The notes under the pieces were generated by a model that was given only the letters and a program-made list of their open reading frames with translations, searched no databases and was not told the DNA's origin. This document shows, one piece after another, positions 1 to 8,859 of a stretch of 36,304 bases of DNA; position 1 is the stretch's first letter; the number at the start of each line of letters is the position of its first letter. The DNA is from Bacteroidetes bacterium 4572_128 (GTDB taxonomy: Bacteria > Bacteroidota > Bacteroidia > Bacteroidales > 4572-128), in the NCBI GenBank assembly GCA_002084355.1, contig NBLL01000004.1, forward strand, positions 1-36,304. The letters are read 5' to 3'. The translations under genes were made by a program, and so were the position numbers.

Positions 1-38
1 GTTAAAATTTTGGGTGAATTTGAAAATTTTTTTTATAA
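1..38 (-). repeat. Single copy of the window-wide intergenic AT repeat
   Basis: The first bases carry the core ttaaaattttgggtgaattt followed by a long T tract. This is the reverse orientation of the unit that fills most intergenic gaps here. It lies downstream of the gene ending at 113. The rest of the gap (39-112) is AT-rich and includes a short palindrome (aaaaatattaatattttt, about 86-103) that could serve as a weak terminator for that gene. Confidence 0.6.
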
Positions 39-112
39 AAAAAAGAATTATTGCGTAACGCCAGTTTTTTTATTTAAAATAAATTAAAAATATTAATATT
101 TTTATATTTAAT

Positions 113-2236
113 CTATTCATAAAATTTAGTTAAAATAATATCATTTTTAATTTTTCCGGAAGAATTTAACAGAATAAACCCTGATTTTTCTGCAGGAATT
201 AAAAAAGGATTTTTGTCATTTTTTTTTGTTGCAAAAACTTTTTCTTTCATTTTTCCACCTTGATAATTTATTGTTAGCATCCAAATATCATTTTCATTTT
301 CTTTATTTTCTGTGGTTCCAGAAATAAGAATTTCATTGTTTTTTATAAAAATAACTGAATTGGCAATATCTTTTTTCCCATCTTTATCATAAACTTTTTT
401 CCATCTTATATTTCCATTTTTATCTAATTTCGTAATCAAAAAATCATTTTCTTTTTCTCCCACTAAAAAGAATATGTTTTTTTTAATTAAAAAATCATTT
501 GTTTTTTCATTTAAATTTATGTCAAAAATTATTTTTCCTTTTTCGTCTAATTTTATTAAATTTTTTTCACATAAAATAAAAAAATTATTTTCAAAAATTT
601 TCAATTTTTTTGCAATTCCTAAGTTTTCAAAATTTTTTTCCCAAATTATTTCACCGTCATTTTCTAATTTAGAAACTTTTGTAATTTTTTCATTATTAGA
701 TAATAAAATTATTTTATTATATTTAGTAATTTTTATATCAACAGAATGACCATTTTCAAAAATTTTTTCAAAAATCATTTCTCCTTTTTGATTTAATTTT
801 GTTATCCATATTTTTCCATTTTTTTCACCTGCGGTAAAAACTTCATTATTCTTTTCGCAAATAGAGAAAATTTTATTCTCGTCATTTTCTTCGAAAATTC
901 TGTCCCAAATTAAATTAGCATCTTTATTTAATTTTATCACCCAAGAATTTGTTTTATTTTCTTCTTGTATATTACAAGATAACAAAATGTCATTTTTAGA
1001 ATTTTTTGAAATAAAACTTGCTACTTCATTTTTTCTTTCTTTATCAAAAATTTTCATCCAAGTATTTTTCACTAAATTTTTTTCTTTTTTAGCTAATTTT
1101 TTTGAAAGCAAATTTGCTTTAAAATTAAAAGCAGCTTTATATTTTTTTCCTTGTGGATTTATTTTCATATAATCATTAAAAGATGCCGCAGTATTACTAC
1201 TTTTTGCTGGCTCGTATGCGAGTTTTTCTTTTAATTTTTTAACTTCATTAATTTGAACAGCTTTCGGATAAGTATCTATAAAAAAATTATAAGATTTTAT
1301 AGTATGTATATTTTTTGCTTTTTCAAAAGCTAATTCATTACGTAGTTTTTTTGCGAGATTTACCTGTTTTGCTTCTATATATTTTTTTATAAAATCATTA
1401 TAAGAATTAATAGAATTAATTTGTTTTACTTCATTAAAAGCTAATTTATCTCTCAAAATTTTTGCTTTCATTATTTCATTTGCTTCTGGATATTTATCTA
1501 TAAATTCTTGATAAGAATTTATAGAATTATATAATTTCGCATTTTCAAAAACCAATTTATTTCGTAATTTTTTCGCTAGAAAAATTTGTGGTGCTTCGGT
1601 ATAATTTTTTAGAAACTCATTATATGATTTTTCATTATGAATTTTTTTTGCTTTTTCAAAAGCCAATTTGTACATTTGTGTCTTTGCTTCTTCAATTTTA
1701 TCAAAACTTTTATATTTTTTTACAAATTTATCATAAGCTTCTATAGTATTATGACTTTTTACTGTTAAATAATCTTTAGAAGCTCTAATATTTAAAATAT
1801 CTTGATAATATTTTGAATCCAAACAATTTGTAAGAAATTTTTCCATTATACGACGTTTATTTTCTTTTATAATAAATTCATATAATTTATTATCAATATC
1901 GTTTTTTGTATCTTGAATTATAGTTTCACTAACATAATCTTTGATTTTTCTTTTATTAATTTTATTAAGTTTTTCAAAATTTTCTTCTGCTATTTTTATC
2001 ATTTCATAAGATTTGAAAAGGTCATTCTTTTCATATTCTAAAACAGAGTAAACTTGTGCAATTCCAAGAGATGCCGATACATCTTCTGGTTCTTTTGCGA
2101 GAATTTTTGAAAAAATTTTTTCTGATTTTAAATATTTCTTTTTTTTTAAGAATTTAAAACCACGAGTTTTGTCTTGTGAAAAAGTATTAATAGAAAAAAA
2201 AATTAACAAAATTGCAATTGAATAAATATTTTTCAT
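113..2236 (-). CDS. Secreted protein with helical repeats and a beta-propeller-like C-terminal half
   Basis: This 707-residue protein begins with a clear signal peptide (Lys, then a hydrophobic stretch ending near SINTFSQ), so it is exported to the periplasm or surface. Residues about 25-75 look like a TPR pair. Residues about 155-375 contain about six copies of a roughly 34-residue helical unit built around LAFEKAK, then SYNDFI.KYPEA, then AKKLR. From about residue 400 the protein switches to repeated 40-50-residue beta units with a W/I.KL...G..IW..IF pattern (for example KIWITKLNQKGEMIFEKIF), typical of propeller repeats in which each unit ends in a K-x-G turn. Such TPR-plus-propeller secreted proteins are common in Bacteroidota, but I know no specific function. 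The gene is divergent from the GAF gene starting at 2325. Scaffold or surface-associated role is inference. Confidence 0.8.
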   Translation of the reverse strand: MKNIYSIAILLIFFSINTFSQDKTRGFKFLKKKKYLKSEKIFSKILAKEPEDVSASLGIAQVYSVLEYEKNDLFKSYEMIKIAEENFEKLNKINKRKIKDYVSETIIQDTKNDIDNKLYEFIIKENKRRIMEKFLTNCLDSKYYQDILNIRASKDYLTVKSHNTIEAYDKFVKKYKSFDKIEEAKTQMYKLAFEKAKKIHNEKSYNEFLKNYTEAPQIFLAKKLRNKLVFENAKLYNSINSYQEFIDKYPEANEIMKAKILRDKLAFNEVKQINSINSYNDFIKKYIEAKQVNLAKKLRNELAFEKAKNIHTIKSYNFFIDTYPKAVQINEVKKLKEKLAYEPAKSSNTAASFNDYMKINPQGKKYKAAFNFKANLLSKKLAKKEKNLVKNTWMKIFDKERKNEVASFISKNSKNDILLSCNIQEENKTNSWVIKLNKDANLIWDRIFEENDENKIFSICEKNNEVFTAGEKNGKIWITKLNQKGEMIFEKIFENGHSVDIKITKYNKIILLSNNEKITKVSKLENDGEIIWEKNFENLGIAKKLKIFENNFFILCEKNLIKLDEKGKIIFDINLNEKTNDFLIKKNIFFLVGEKENDFLITKLDKNGNIRWKKVYDKDGKKDIANSVIFIKNNEILISGTTENKENENDIWMLTINYQGGKMKEKVFATKKNDKNPFLIPAEKSGFILLNSSGKIKNDIILTKFYE

Positions 2237-2274
2237 AATTTAATTTTTTGCAAATATTAAAAAAAAATATAATT

Positions 2275-2304
2275 TTTGTAAAAAAAAAAAATTTAATATT
2301 TTTG
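2275..2304 (+). promoter_or_regulatory. Bacteroidota-type promoter for the GAF sensor gene
   Basis: TTTG at 2275-2278 and TATTTTTG at 2297-2304 are separated by 18 bases. This fits the Bacteroidota primary sigma consensus (TTTG, 17-23 bases, TAnnTTTG). The predicted start of transcription is near 2310 and the ATG is at 2325, which leaves a very short leader with no ribosome-binding motif. Confidence 0.5.
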
Positions 2305-2324
2305 TAAAAAATTAAAATATAAAA

Positions 2325-3712
2325 ATGAACATTTTAGAAAATTTACCAAAAAATGTAGAAGAAGCTTTCGAAAAGGTTTTGAAAAATTCAGATAAGAATT
2401 TGCTTTATTTTACTTATACGTCATTTTTATTTTCTAATATTTTAGGATTAATTTACGGTAGATTTACTTTATCTATTTGGGTTTCCATTTTTTTAACGAT
2501 TTCTTTTATTTTTATTCAAAAGTTTTTTGAAAGTCGTTTTATAAAAAATGTTTTAATTTCACCATTATGGGGTGCTTGGGTTGTTTTAATTATTTCTATT
2601 TCTGGAGGTTTATTAGAAATGCAATTTTTATATTTTATTTATCTATTTATTTTGATTATTTATAGAAGTAAAATTATTATAATTATTGGCTCTTCCATGA
2701 CTATTTTTTATAATACAATAATTTATCTTTTTATTTTAAATGATTTTCAATTCAGTAATTTTATAAAAAACAATTTCTTAAATTCAGAAAATTTAAGTTA
2801 TGAGAACTATTTTTGGACTTCATTTTGGTATATTATTGCAGCTTTTGTAGCTATTTGGTTATCAGAAATGTTAAAAAAAAGAACTGTAAATAATTTGTTA
2901 ATTTCTTACAAACAAGAAAGAGAATTAAAACTCTTTGAAAAAAATAAATGTTTTGCAGAAGAAATTTCTAATGGTAATTTTTCTTTTAATTATAAAGAAG
3001 ATAAAAAAGATGAACTTGGCAAAACCTTAAACAGTATGCGAAAGAATCTCAATTTTGTTTTGGAAAAAGAAAAAAAAGAAAAAGTTATTAATGAATTTAT
3101 TAATAAGGGTGTAAAAAAAATTAATTCTATTTTACGTATGAATTATAATAATTTAGAAGAATTTTCTTATAAAGTTATTAGTGAATTAATTCATTATTTA
3201 AAAGCAAATCAAGGGGCGATTTTTATAGTAGAGGACAAAAATCCAGATGATATTTATTTATTGGAGAAGGTTTAATAGGAACGATGTATTTAGAAAAAAA
3301 ATTTATTTATCTGACCGAAATACCAAAAAATTATATTAAAATAAAATCTGGTATCGGAAAAGCGTCTCCACGCGCTCTTGTTGTTTCCCCTCTTATTCAC
3401 AATAAAGAAATTATTGGGATTTTAGAAATTGCTTCTTTCGATAAATTTACAAAACAAGAAATAAAATTAATTAAATTAGTTTCTGAATATATTGCAGCAG
3501 CAATTATTTCTACGAAAATAAAACAAAAAACAGAAAAATTATTGATAAAATCAAATAAATTAACAGAAGAGATGCAAGAAAAAGAAGAAGAATTGAGGCA
3601 AAATATGGAAGAATTAGAAACAACTCAGGAAGAAAGTCAAAGAGTTATTGATTATTTAAGTGATATTTTGAAAAAAAATAATATTAAATATAAAAAAGAA
3701 TTTTTTTTATAG
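2325..3712 (+). pseudogene. Membrane GAF-domain sensor protein, broken by internal deletion
   Basis: The first part (2325-3275, 316 residues) has about five or six hydrophobic segments (residues 25-190), a HAMP-like linker (around GNFSFNYKEDKKDELGKTL) and the start of a GAF domain (ANQGAIFIVED). It then hits tandem stops at 3273-3278. The second part (to 3712) continues the GAF domain in another frame. The conserved GEGLIGT motif is readable from 3263, upstream of the ATG at 3284, and is followed by YLEKKFIYLTEIP and a charged coiled coil. In relatives about 20-25 residues normally separate the DDIYL strand from GEGLIG. These are missing here, so a deletion with frameshift explains the break. 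The coiled coil with EELRQNMEELETTQEE normally leads into PAS or signalling domains, but here the protein stops soon after. Probably nonfunctional. The original role would have been sensory. Confidence 0.75.
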
Positions 3713-3724
3713 GAAATTTAAATT

Positions 3725-3760
3725 AAAAAGATTTAAATATTTTTTTATTTAAATCTTTTT
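3725..3760. terminator. Bidirectional terminator between convergent genes
   Basis: AAAAAGATTTAAAT (3725-3738) and ATTTAAATCTTTTT (3747-3760) form a perfect 14-bp stem with an 8-base loop, A-rich on one side and T-rich on the other. It sits in the 59-base gap between the convergent GAF gene and the reductase gene, so it can serve both. Confidence 0.75.
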
Positions 3761-3771
3761 AATAAAAATTA

Positions 3772-4578
3772 TTAGAATTTTTCTATGTGTATTTGTCCAT
3801 TTTGATTTTTTTTATGAATAAGAAAATTTTCATAAATTAAAATCTCCGACATATTTTCTATCATATTTGGGTTTCCGCAAAGAAAAATATGTGTATTTTC
3901 TGGAGTTGGAATATAATTTAAACATTTTAAAAATACTTTATCTTTCCAAATATCTTGCAAAAAACGCCTTTCTCCGTTCCATTTTGCTTTTTCTTTTTCT
4001 GCGTCAATAATTGTAGGAATATATTTTACATTACTTGAAATATTTTCTAATAATTCTAATTCTGACCTGTAACCTAAATCCCAAGAATTTGATGCTCCGT
4101 GAATAACTGTAATTTTCCTATTTTTATTCATGGCATCACTTCTCAACATGCTTATATAAGGAGCAACTCCAGTTCCAGTAGCTATCAAAACAATATTTTT
4201 ACTTTTATCTACTTTATCTAAAGTAAACATTCCTGTAAATTTTTTACCTACACCAATTTTATCTCCAATATTCAAATTAAATAATCTCGGTGTCAAAGCA
4301 CCAGAGCGAACAATACTAATATAAAATTCTAAATATTCTTTGTTTTTGGAAGAAGAAGAAACAGAATATGCTCTTCTAATTAATTTATCTGGTTTTAATT
4401 GTTTAAATTCATCTGTAGCATCTACATATCTTGCAGAAGAAGCAGGTAAAAATAAAGCAACGAATTGTCCAGCTTTAAAATCTGGTAATTCCCAACCATC
4501 TGGTACAACCCTAAAAATTTTCATATTAGGAGATACAGATATTACTTGGGAAATAATAGCATTTAATTTATTTTTCAT
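3772..4578 (-). CDS. fpr: Ferredoxin (or rubredoxin)-NADP(+) reductase, Fpr type
   Basis: This is a 268-residue flavoprotein that moves electrons between NADPH and a small iron protein in the cytoplasm. The FAD-binding motif RRAYSVSSSS, the GQFVALFLP strand before it, the nucleotide-binding ATGTGVAPYISML, the CGNPNMI motif and the terminal HIEKF all match the bacterial Fpr family (usually about 255-260 residues). I chose the ATG at 4578 because it gives the family-typical N-terminus (MKNKLNAIISQ). An in-frame extension of 17 residues further upstream would overlap the end of the rubredoxin gene and adds nothing family-like. The rubredoxin gene lies 10 bases upstream on the same strand, so the two are probably cotranscribed and rubredoxin may be its partner. 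The partner assignment is inference. Confidence 0.9.
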   Translation of the reverse strand: MKNKLNAIISQVISVSPNMKIFRVVPDGWELPDFKAGQFVALFLPASSARYVDATDEFKQLKPDKLIRRAYSVSSSSKNKEYLEFYISIVRSGALTPRLFNLNIGDKIGVGKKFTGMFTLDKVDKSKNIVLIATGTGVAPYISMLRSDAMNKNRKITVIHGASNSWDLGYRSELELLENISSNVKYIPTIIDAEKEKAKWNGERRFLQDIWKDKVFLKCLNYIPTPENTHIFLCGNPNMIENMSEILIYENFLIHKKNQNGQIHIEKF

Positions 4579-4588
4579 AATTTTTTTT

Positions 4589-4753
4589 TTAATTATCATA
4601 TTCAACAAACAAATCTTTTCCAACACCACAAATTGGACAAAACCAATCCTCTGGAAGTTCTTCGAAAGATGTTCCTGCTTTTATATCATCTTCAGGAACC
4701 CCTATAGCAGGGTCATAAACATAATCACATGGTTCACAAATATATTTTTTCAT
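4589..4753 (-). CDS. Rubredoxin
   Basis: A 54-residue protein starting [15 protein letters not shown] and ending just after [13 protein letters not shown]. It has both CxxC pairs (Cys6/Cys9 and Cys39/Cys42) that hold a single iron, plus the family landmarks [20 protein letters not shown]. Length and motifs are fully typical. Rubredoxin is a one-electron carrier, often used for oxygen or peroxide reduction or for donating to oxygenases. It is the first gene of a two-gene unit with the Fpr-type reductase (10-base gap), which points to an NADPH-reductase-rubredoxin chain. A possible promoter box lies just upstream. Confidence 0.95.
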   Translation of the reverse strand: MKKYICEPCDYVYDPAIGVPEDDIKAGTSFEELPEDWFCPICGVGKDLFVEYDN

Positions 4754-4776
4754 TTTTTTTATATATAAAAATTTAA

Positions 4777-4784
4777 CAAAAATA
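4777..4784 (-). promoter_or_regulatory. Possible -7 promoter box for rubredoxin-reductase pair
   Basis: On the minus strand this reads TATTTTTG, matching TAnnTTTG, 24 bases before the rubredoxin ATG. No good TTTG box sits at the expected upstream spacing, so this is a weak call in an AT-rich background. Confidence 0.3.
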
Positions 4785-4816
4785 ATTTTTAATTAGAGAT
4801 CATTCCTAATTCCTCA

Positions 4817-5753
4817 TTAAATTATTCCTCCGTAGTATTTCATAAATTGTATTCTTTCAAAATCAGAAGGATTTTTTATAGAAGAATAATTCATTTTTCC
4901 TTTAAAGTCTTTCAAAGATTTCATATTATGAGATTGCATCCAATTTTTTAATCCGTCTAAAATGACATTGATATATTTTGGATTTTTTTCATATATTACA
5001 GAAACAATCTGAACAGCATTTGCTCCAGCTAAAATTTGCTTAATAAGACTCTCTGCATTATGAATACCTGTGGAAGAAATTAATTCTGCTTGTAATTTTC
5101 CAGACAATAAAGCCACCCATCTCAATGGAATGGTATAATCTTTATCAGAGCTAAAAACATTAGAATAGTTTATTTTGAAATTTTCAATATCTATGTCTGG
5201 AGAATAAAAACGATTAAAAAGAACAAAAGATTTAACTTTTTTTGTATAATCGATTTTTCTTATTAAGTTACTCAAACCAGCAGAAAATTGATTCATTTTT
5301 AAGGATAAAGGAATATTTACTTTTTGAAAGACATTAGATATTATATCAAAATAAATTTTTTCATAATCAGAGCTGCTTTTTTCAATATTACTTGGAAGAT
5401 TAGAAATATTTAATTCTATAGCGTCAGCTCCTGCATTTTGAATTTTCTCTGCAAAATCTGTCCATAAATCTGGAGAAGCACAATTAATACTTGCTATAAC
5501 TGGAATATTAATATTTTTTTTTGTTCCTTCTATTAAATCTAAATATTCATAAATTTTTTGATTTTCTACAGAATTTTTAATATAATCAAAAGCTTCTGTT
5601 AATCTGCTCTTCAAATATTGATTTTAAAACAATTGCACCAGCATTATTTTCTTCCAAAGTTTGATTTTTTTCTACGGTATTTGTCAAACCTGAGCTGCCT
5701 ATAATTATAGGAGTTTTTATTTTTAAACCGTTATATGTAGTCGATATATCCAT
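4817..5753 (-). pseudogene. Dihydroorotate dehydrogenase-like FMN protein, frameshifted
   Basis: The natural start is the ATG at 5753, giving MDISTTYNGLKIKTPIIIG and then SSGLTNTVEK and AGAIVLKSIFEEQI, the expected N-terminus of the Bacteroidota dihydroorotate-dehydrogenase-like family (TIM barrel, FMN). That frame stops at about 5587. The rest of the barrel continues in the next frame, readable from about 5614 down to 4817: IPVIASINCASPDLW, GADAIELNISN, PLSLKMNQF, a STGIHNAESLIKQILAGANAVQ phosphate-binding strand, and a terminal YYGG. The switch lies between about 5612 and 5587 and needs one extra base (or two lost) in an otherwise well-preserved coding sequence. It could be a recent mutation or an assembly indel. 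This family is a paralogue of PyrD whose exact substrate is not settled. It follows the GGGP synthase gene on the same strand after about 130 AT-rich bases. Confidence 0.8.
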
Positions 5754-5883
5754 ACTAAAATAAATTTATTGCAAATAAAAAATAATAAATTAAACCAAAA
5801 ATTAAATATTTTTTTTTTTCAAATTAAAAAACTTTTTCCAAAAAAAATATTAAATTTTTATCATTTTTTGAAAAAAATTTTTT

Positions 5884-6576
5884 TTATAAAAAAAAATTTT
5901 CATTTTTTTCTAATGCTGTTCCAATGACGACAATATCTGCTCCAGCTTTATAAATTTTGTCAATTTCATTTCTCCTTTTAATTCCTCCGCCAACAATCAA
6001 AGGTACAGAAATATTTTTTTTTACTTCTTCTATCATTTTCAAATTTACAATTTTTTTTGCACCACTTCCAGCTTCCAAATATATTAATTTCAATCCAAGA
6101 ATTTCACCTGCTATTGCTGTTGCAACTGCAATATCTATTTTATTTCTTGGAATAGGTTTTGTGTTGCTAATATATTCTACAGATGTAATATTTCCGCTTT
6201 CTATCAACAAATAACCAGTTGGTAAAATTTCTAATTTACTTTTTTTTAAAAAATTCGCCGCAATGACATGATTACCAATTAAAAAATCTGGATTTCTTCC
6301 GGAAATTAATGATAATAATAAAATTGCATCGGCATTATCAGAAATTTGTAATAAACTTCCGGGAAATAAAATTATTGGTAAATCAGAATTTTTTTTTAAA
6401 ATATTAATTGTTTCGCTTATATTTTTTTGCAATAAACTTCCTCCAACAAATAAATAATCAACGGGAATTTTATTAATTTTTTTGCAAAATTTTAGTAAAG
6501 AAGCATTATTTTCTTTATCTGGGTCAATTAAAATGACCATTTGTTTTTTATCCCTTTTAATTTTATTTAAAATCAT
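5884..6576 (-). CDS. Geranylgeranylglyceryl phosphate synthase family protein (group II)
   Basis: A 230-residue TIM-barrel prenyltransferase. The family joins a polyprenyl diphosphate to sn-glycerol-1-phosphate. Visible signatures are ILIDPDKEN near the N-terminus, VGGSLLQ, SGRNPDFLIGNHV, the YLEAGSGA strand and the phosphate-binding VPLIVGGGIK followed by GADIVVIGTALE. Group II enzymes occur in Archaea and widely in Bacteroidota. Chain length and true product cannot be read from the sequence. The gene starts 4 bases after the stop of the symporter gene, so they are almost certainly cotranscribed. The C-terminus is slightly short after the last motif (ALEKNENFFL) but complete for the barrel. 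Confidence 0.9.
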   Translation of the reverse strand: MILNKIKRDKKQMVILIDPDKENNASLLKFCKKINKIPVDYLFVGGSLLQKNISETINILKKNSDLPIILFPGSLLQISDNADAILLLSLISGRNPDFLIGNHVIAANFLKKSKLEILPTGYLLIESGNITSVEYISNTKPIPRNKIDIAVATAIAGEILGLKLIYLEAGSGAKKIVNLKMIEEVKKNISVPLIVGGGIKRRNEIDKIYKAGADIVVIGTALEKNENFFL

Positions 6577-6580
6577 TTTT

Positions 6581-8038
6581 TTAAATTTTTATAAAATTAT
6601 TTTTTTTTCTTATTAAAAATAAAAAAAAGAATGTAATTAAACCGTTCAAAATAAGAGACTCGTAAGCAAATTGATAATCTAAATAATTTGAAAAAAATAT
6701 GTTTATTAAATAAGTTAAAATTGGTGAAATGACAGTTAAAAAAGGTACGAATTTATCTTTAATTTCGAATTTTGTAAATAAACCAAAAGAATATAAACCC
6801 AAAAGAGGTCCATAAGTATATCCTGCGATGGTAAAAATTACATCTATAACATTACTATTATTTACAATTTTTAAAATTAAAATTGAAAAAAATAATAAAA
6901 TTGAAAAAAATATATGAACTTTTACACGTAAATTTTTTAATTTCTTTTCGCTTAAATTTTTAGAATTTAAAATATCAACAGTAAAAGAAGTTGTTAAAGA
7001 AGTCAAAGCAGAATCGGCACTGGAATAAGATGCAGCTATTAAACCAATAATAAAAAATAAACTTAAAAAAGGACTAAGATAATTTCCCATTGCAATAATT
7101 GGAAATAAATCATCAGGATTTTCTGGCAAAGAAATTCCTTTTTCATGAGAAAAAATTAATAATAAAGCTCCAAGTGATAAAAATATTAAGTTTACAAAAA
7201 TTAAAATTATAGAAAAAAATAACATATTTTTTTTTGCTTCTTTTATATTTTTACAACTTAAATTTTTTTGCATCATATCCTGGTCTAAACCTGTCATTAC
7301 AATGGCAATAAATGCACCGCTAAGAAATTGTTTTAAAAAATGTTGTTTGCTTTTCCAGTCGTCCCATACGAATATTTTGGAATGTTCGCTCATAGAAACC
7401 TCTCTTATCATTTCTGTAAAACTCCAGTTTAATTCTTTTGTTATCAAAACAATAGCTATTCCCAAAGCCATTAGCATAAATATTGTTTGTAAAGTATCTG
7501 TCCAGATAATAGTTTTAATTCCTGCTCGAAAAGTATAAAGCCATATTAAAATAATTGTTATTAAAACGGTAACAAAAAAAGGAATATTCCATTGGTCAAA
7601 AACAATAATTTGCAAAACATTTGCTACAAGAAATAAACGACAAGATGCTCCTATTGTTCTCGAAAGCAAGAAAAAAAATGAGGCTGTTTTATAAGAATAA
7701 AAACCAAAACGATTTTCTAAATAACTGTAAATGGATATTAAATTTAATTTATAATACAAAGGCATTAAAATATTTGCAACGACTAAATAACCTAAAAAAT
7801 AGCCAAAAACCATTTGCATATAAGTGAATTGCGTACTGCCAACCCAAGCTGGTACAGATATAAAAGTAACTCCAGAGAGAGAAGTTCCTATCATTCCAAA
7901 GGCAACAACAAACCAAGGAGATTTTTTATTTCCTATAAAAAAAGATTTGTTGTCAGATTTTTTACTTGTAAAATGAGAAATTACAAGAAGTATTAAAAAA
8001 TATAATAAAATTATAAAAATTATTGTCAAATAAGACAT
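6581..8038 (-). CDS. Sodium:solute symporter (SSS family)
   Basis: A 485-residue inner-membrane transporter with about 13 hydrophobic segments. Family marks include the GTSLSGVTFISVPAWVG segment after TM1, the SIYSYLENRFG loop, SRTIGASCRLFL, the IIWTDTLQTIFML helix and SADSALTSLTTSFTVDI late in the protein. It uses the Na+ gradient to import an organic solute. The substrate (sugar, amino acid, proline or other) cannot be determined from the sequence. It is the first gene of a minus-strand run with GGGP synthase 4 bases downstream. The upstream region is the 0.8-kb repeat-filled gap and shows no convincing promoter box. Confidence 0.9.
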   Translation of the reverse strand: MSYLTIIFIILLYFLILLVISHFTSKKSDNKSFFIGNKKSPWFVVAFGMIGTSLSGVTFISVPAWVGSTQFTYMQMVFGYFLGYLVVANILMPLYYKLNLISIYSYLENRFGFYSYKTASFFFLLSRTIGASCRLFLVANVLQIIVFDQWNIPFFVTVLITIILIWLYTFRAGIKTIIWTDTLQTIFMLMALGIAIVLITKELNWSFTEMIREVSMSEHSKIFVWDDWKSKQHFLKQFLSGAFIAIVMTGLDQDMMQKNLSCKNIKEAKKNMLFFSIILIFVNLIFLSLGALLLIFSHEKGISLPENPDDLFPIIAMGNYLSPFLSLFFIIGLIAASYSSADSALTSLTTSFTVDILNSKNLSEKKLKNLRVKVHIFFSILLFFSILILKIVNNSNVIDVIFTIAGYTYGPLLGLYSFGLFTKFEIKDKFVPFLTVISPILTYLINIFFSNYLDYQFAYESLILNGLITFFFLFLIRKKNNFIKI

Positions 8039-8859
8039 ATTTAAAACAATTAAATATTAAAAAAAATTTCCCAAAAAAAATCTAAATATTTTAATATTTT
8101 TTTAAATTTTAAAAAAATTTTTTTTTTCAAAAAAACGAAAAAAATTTCAATATTTTTTATAATTTAAAAAAATTTTTTTTTTCAAAAAAACGAAAAAAAT
8201 TCAATATTTTTTATAATTTAAAAAAAATTTTTTCAAAAAAACGCCAATTTTTTTATGTTTTTTAAAAAAAAATTTTTCAAAAAAAACGAAAATTTTAATA
8301 ATTTTTTAAATTAATTTAAAAAATTATTAATAAAAAAAAAATAACATTTTTTTTTTTTTTTTGAATATTTTAAAAAAAAATCCATTTTTTTTTAAAATAA
8401 AAATCATCAAAACCCGACATTTTTGGTAATCTGCAAAAAAAATTGCATTTTTTGGATAAAAAAAATTTTTTTCAAAAAATGGCGTTTTATCATTAAAAAG
8501 TTGCATTTCATCAAAAAAAATTAAAATATTTTTAATTTTGAAAAAAATTTATTTTTAATAATAAAAATTGTTGTTTTTTGAAGAAAAATTTTTTTTTTTA
8601 ATTTCAAATAAAATTATTAAAATAATTGTTCTTTTTTTTTTATTTAATTTTATTTTTAATAAATTAAATTATAAAAATTTGCTGTTTTTTGTAATGTTAA
8701 AAATTTTTTTTCAAAAAAACGGCATTTTTTTAATGAATTTTATAATTAAAAAATTTTTTTTTTTCAAAATTAGATAATTTTTTAATGAATTTTATAATTA
8801 AAAATTTCTATAAAAAATTTTTTTTAAAAAAAAAATTGTTTTTTTGAAAAAAATTTAAA
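8039..8859. repeat. Gene-free gap filled with AT-rich tandem repeat units
   Basis: These 820 bases between divergent genes hold no credible gene. The short open frames here are low-complexity F/I/K/N strings. From 8101 to about 8300 there are four copies of a unit consisting of A/T tracts, tttttcaaaaaaacgaaaaa and an aatattttttataattt tail, with the CG of each copy at 8136, 8191, 8242 and 8287 (spacing 55, 51 and 45). More degenerate copies occur at 8460-8490 (aaaaatggcgtttt) and 8705-8735 (tttcaaaaaaacggcat). The orientation is mainly the CAAAAAACGCC form on the + strand. Confidence 0.75.

Noticed and set aside
4340-4768. 142-codon + strand frame over the rubredoxin and reductase genes
   Set aside because: It is antisense to two clearly recognised genes and has no family resemblance.
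8101-8300. Regular repeats considered as CRISPR
   Set aside because: The units are contiguous and degenerate, have no unique spacers, and no cas genes are present.
8568-8777. 69-codon open frame on the + strand rich in Phe, Ile and Lys
   Set aside because: It lies inside the repeat-filled gap, its composition is what A/T tracts encode by chance, and it includes a repeat core (ttcaaaaaaacggcat).
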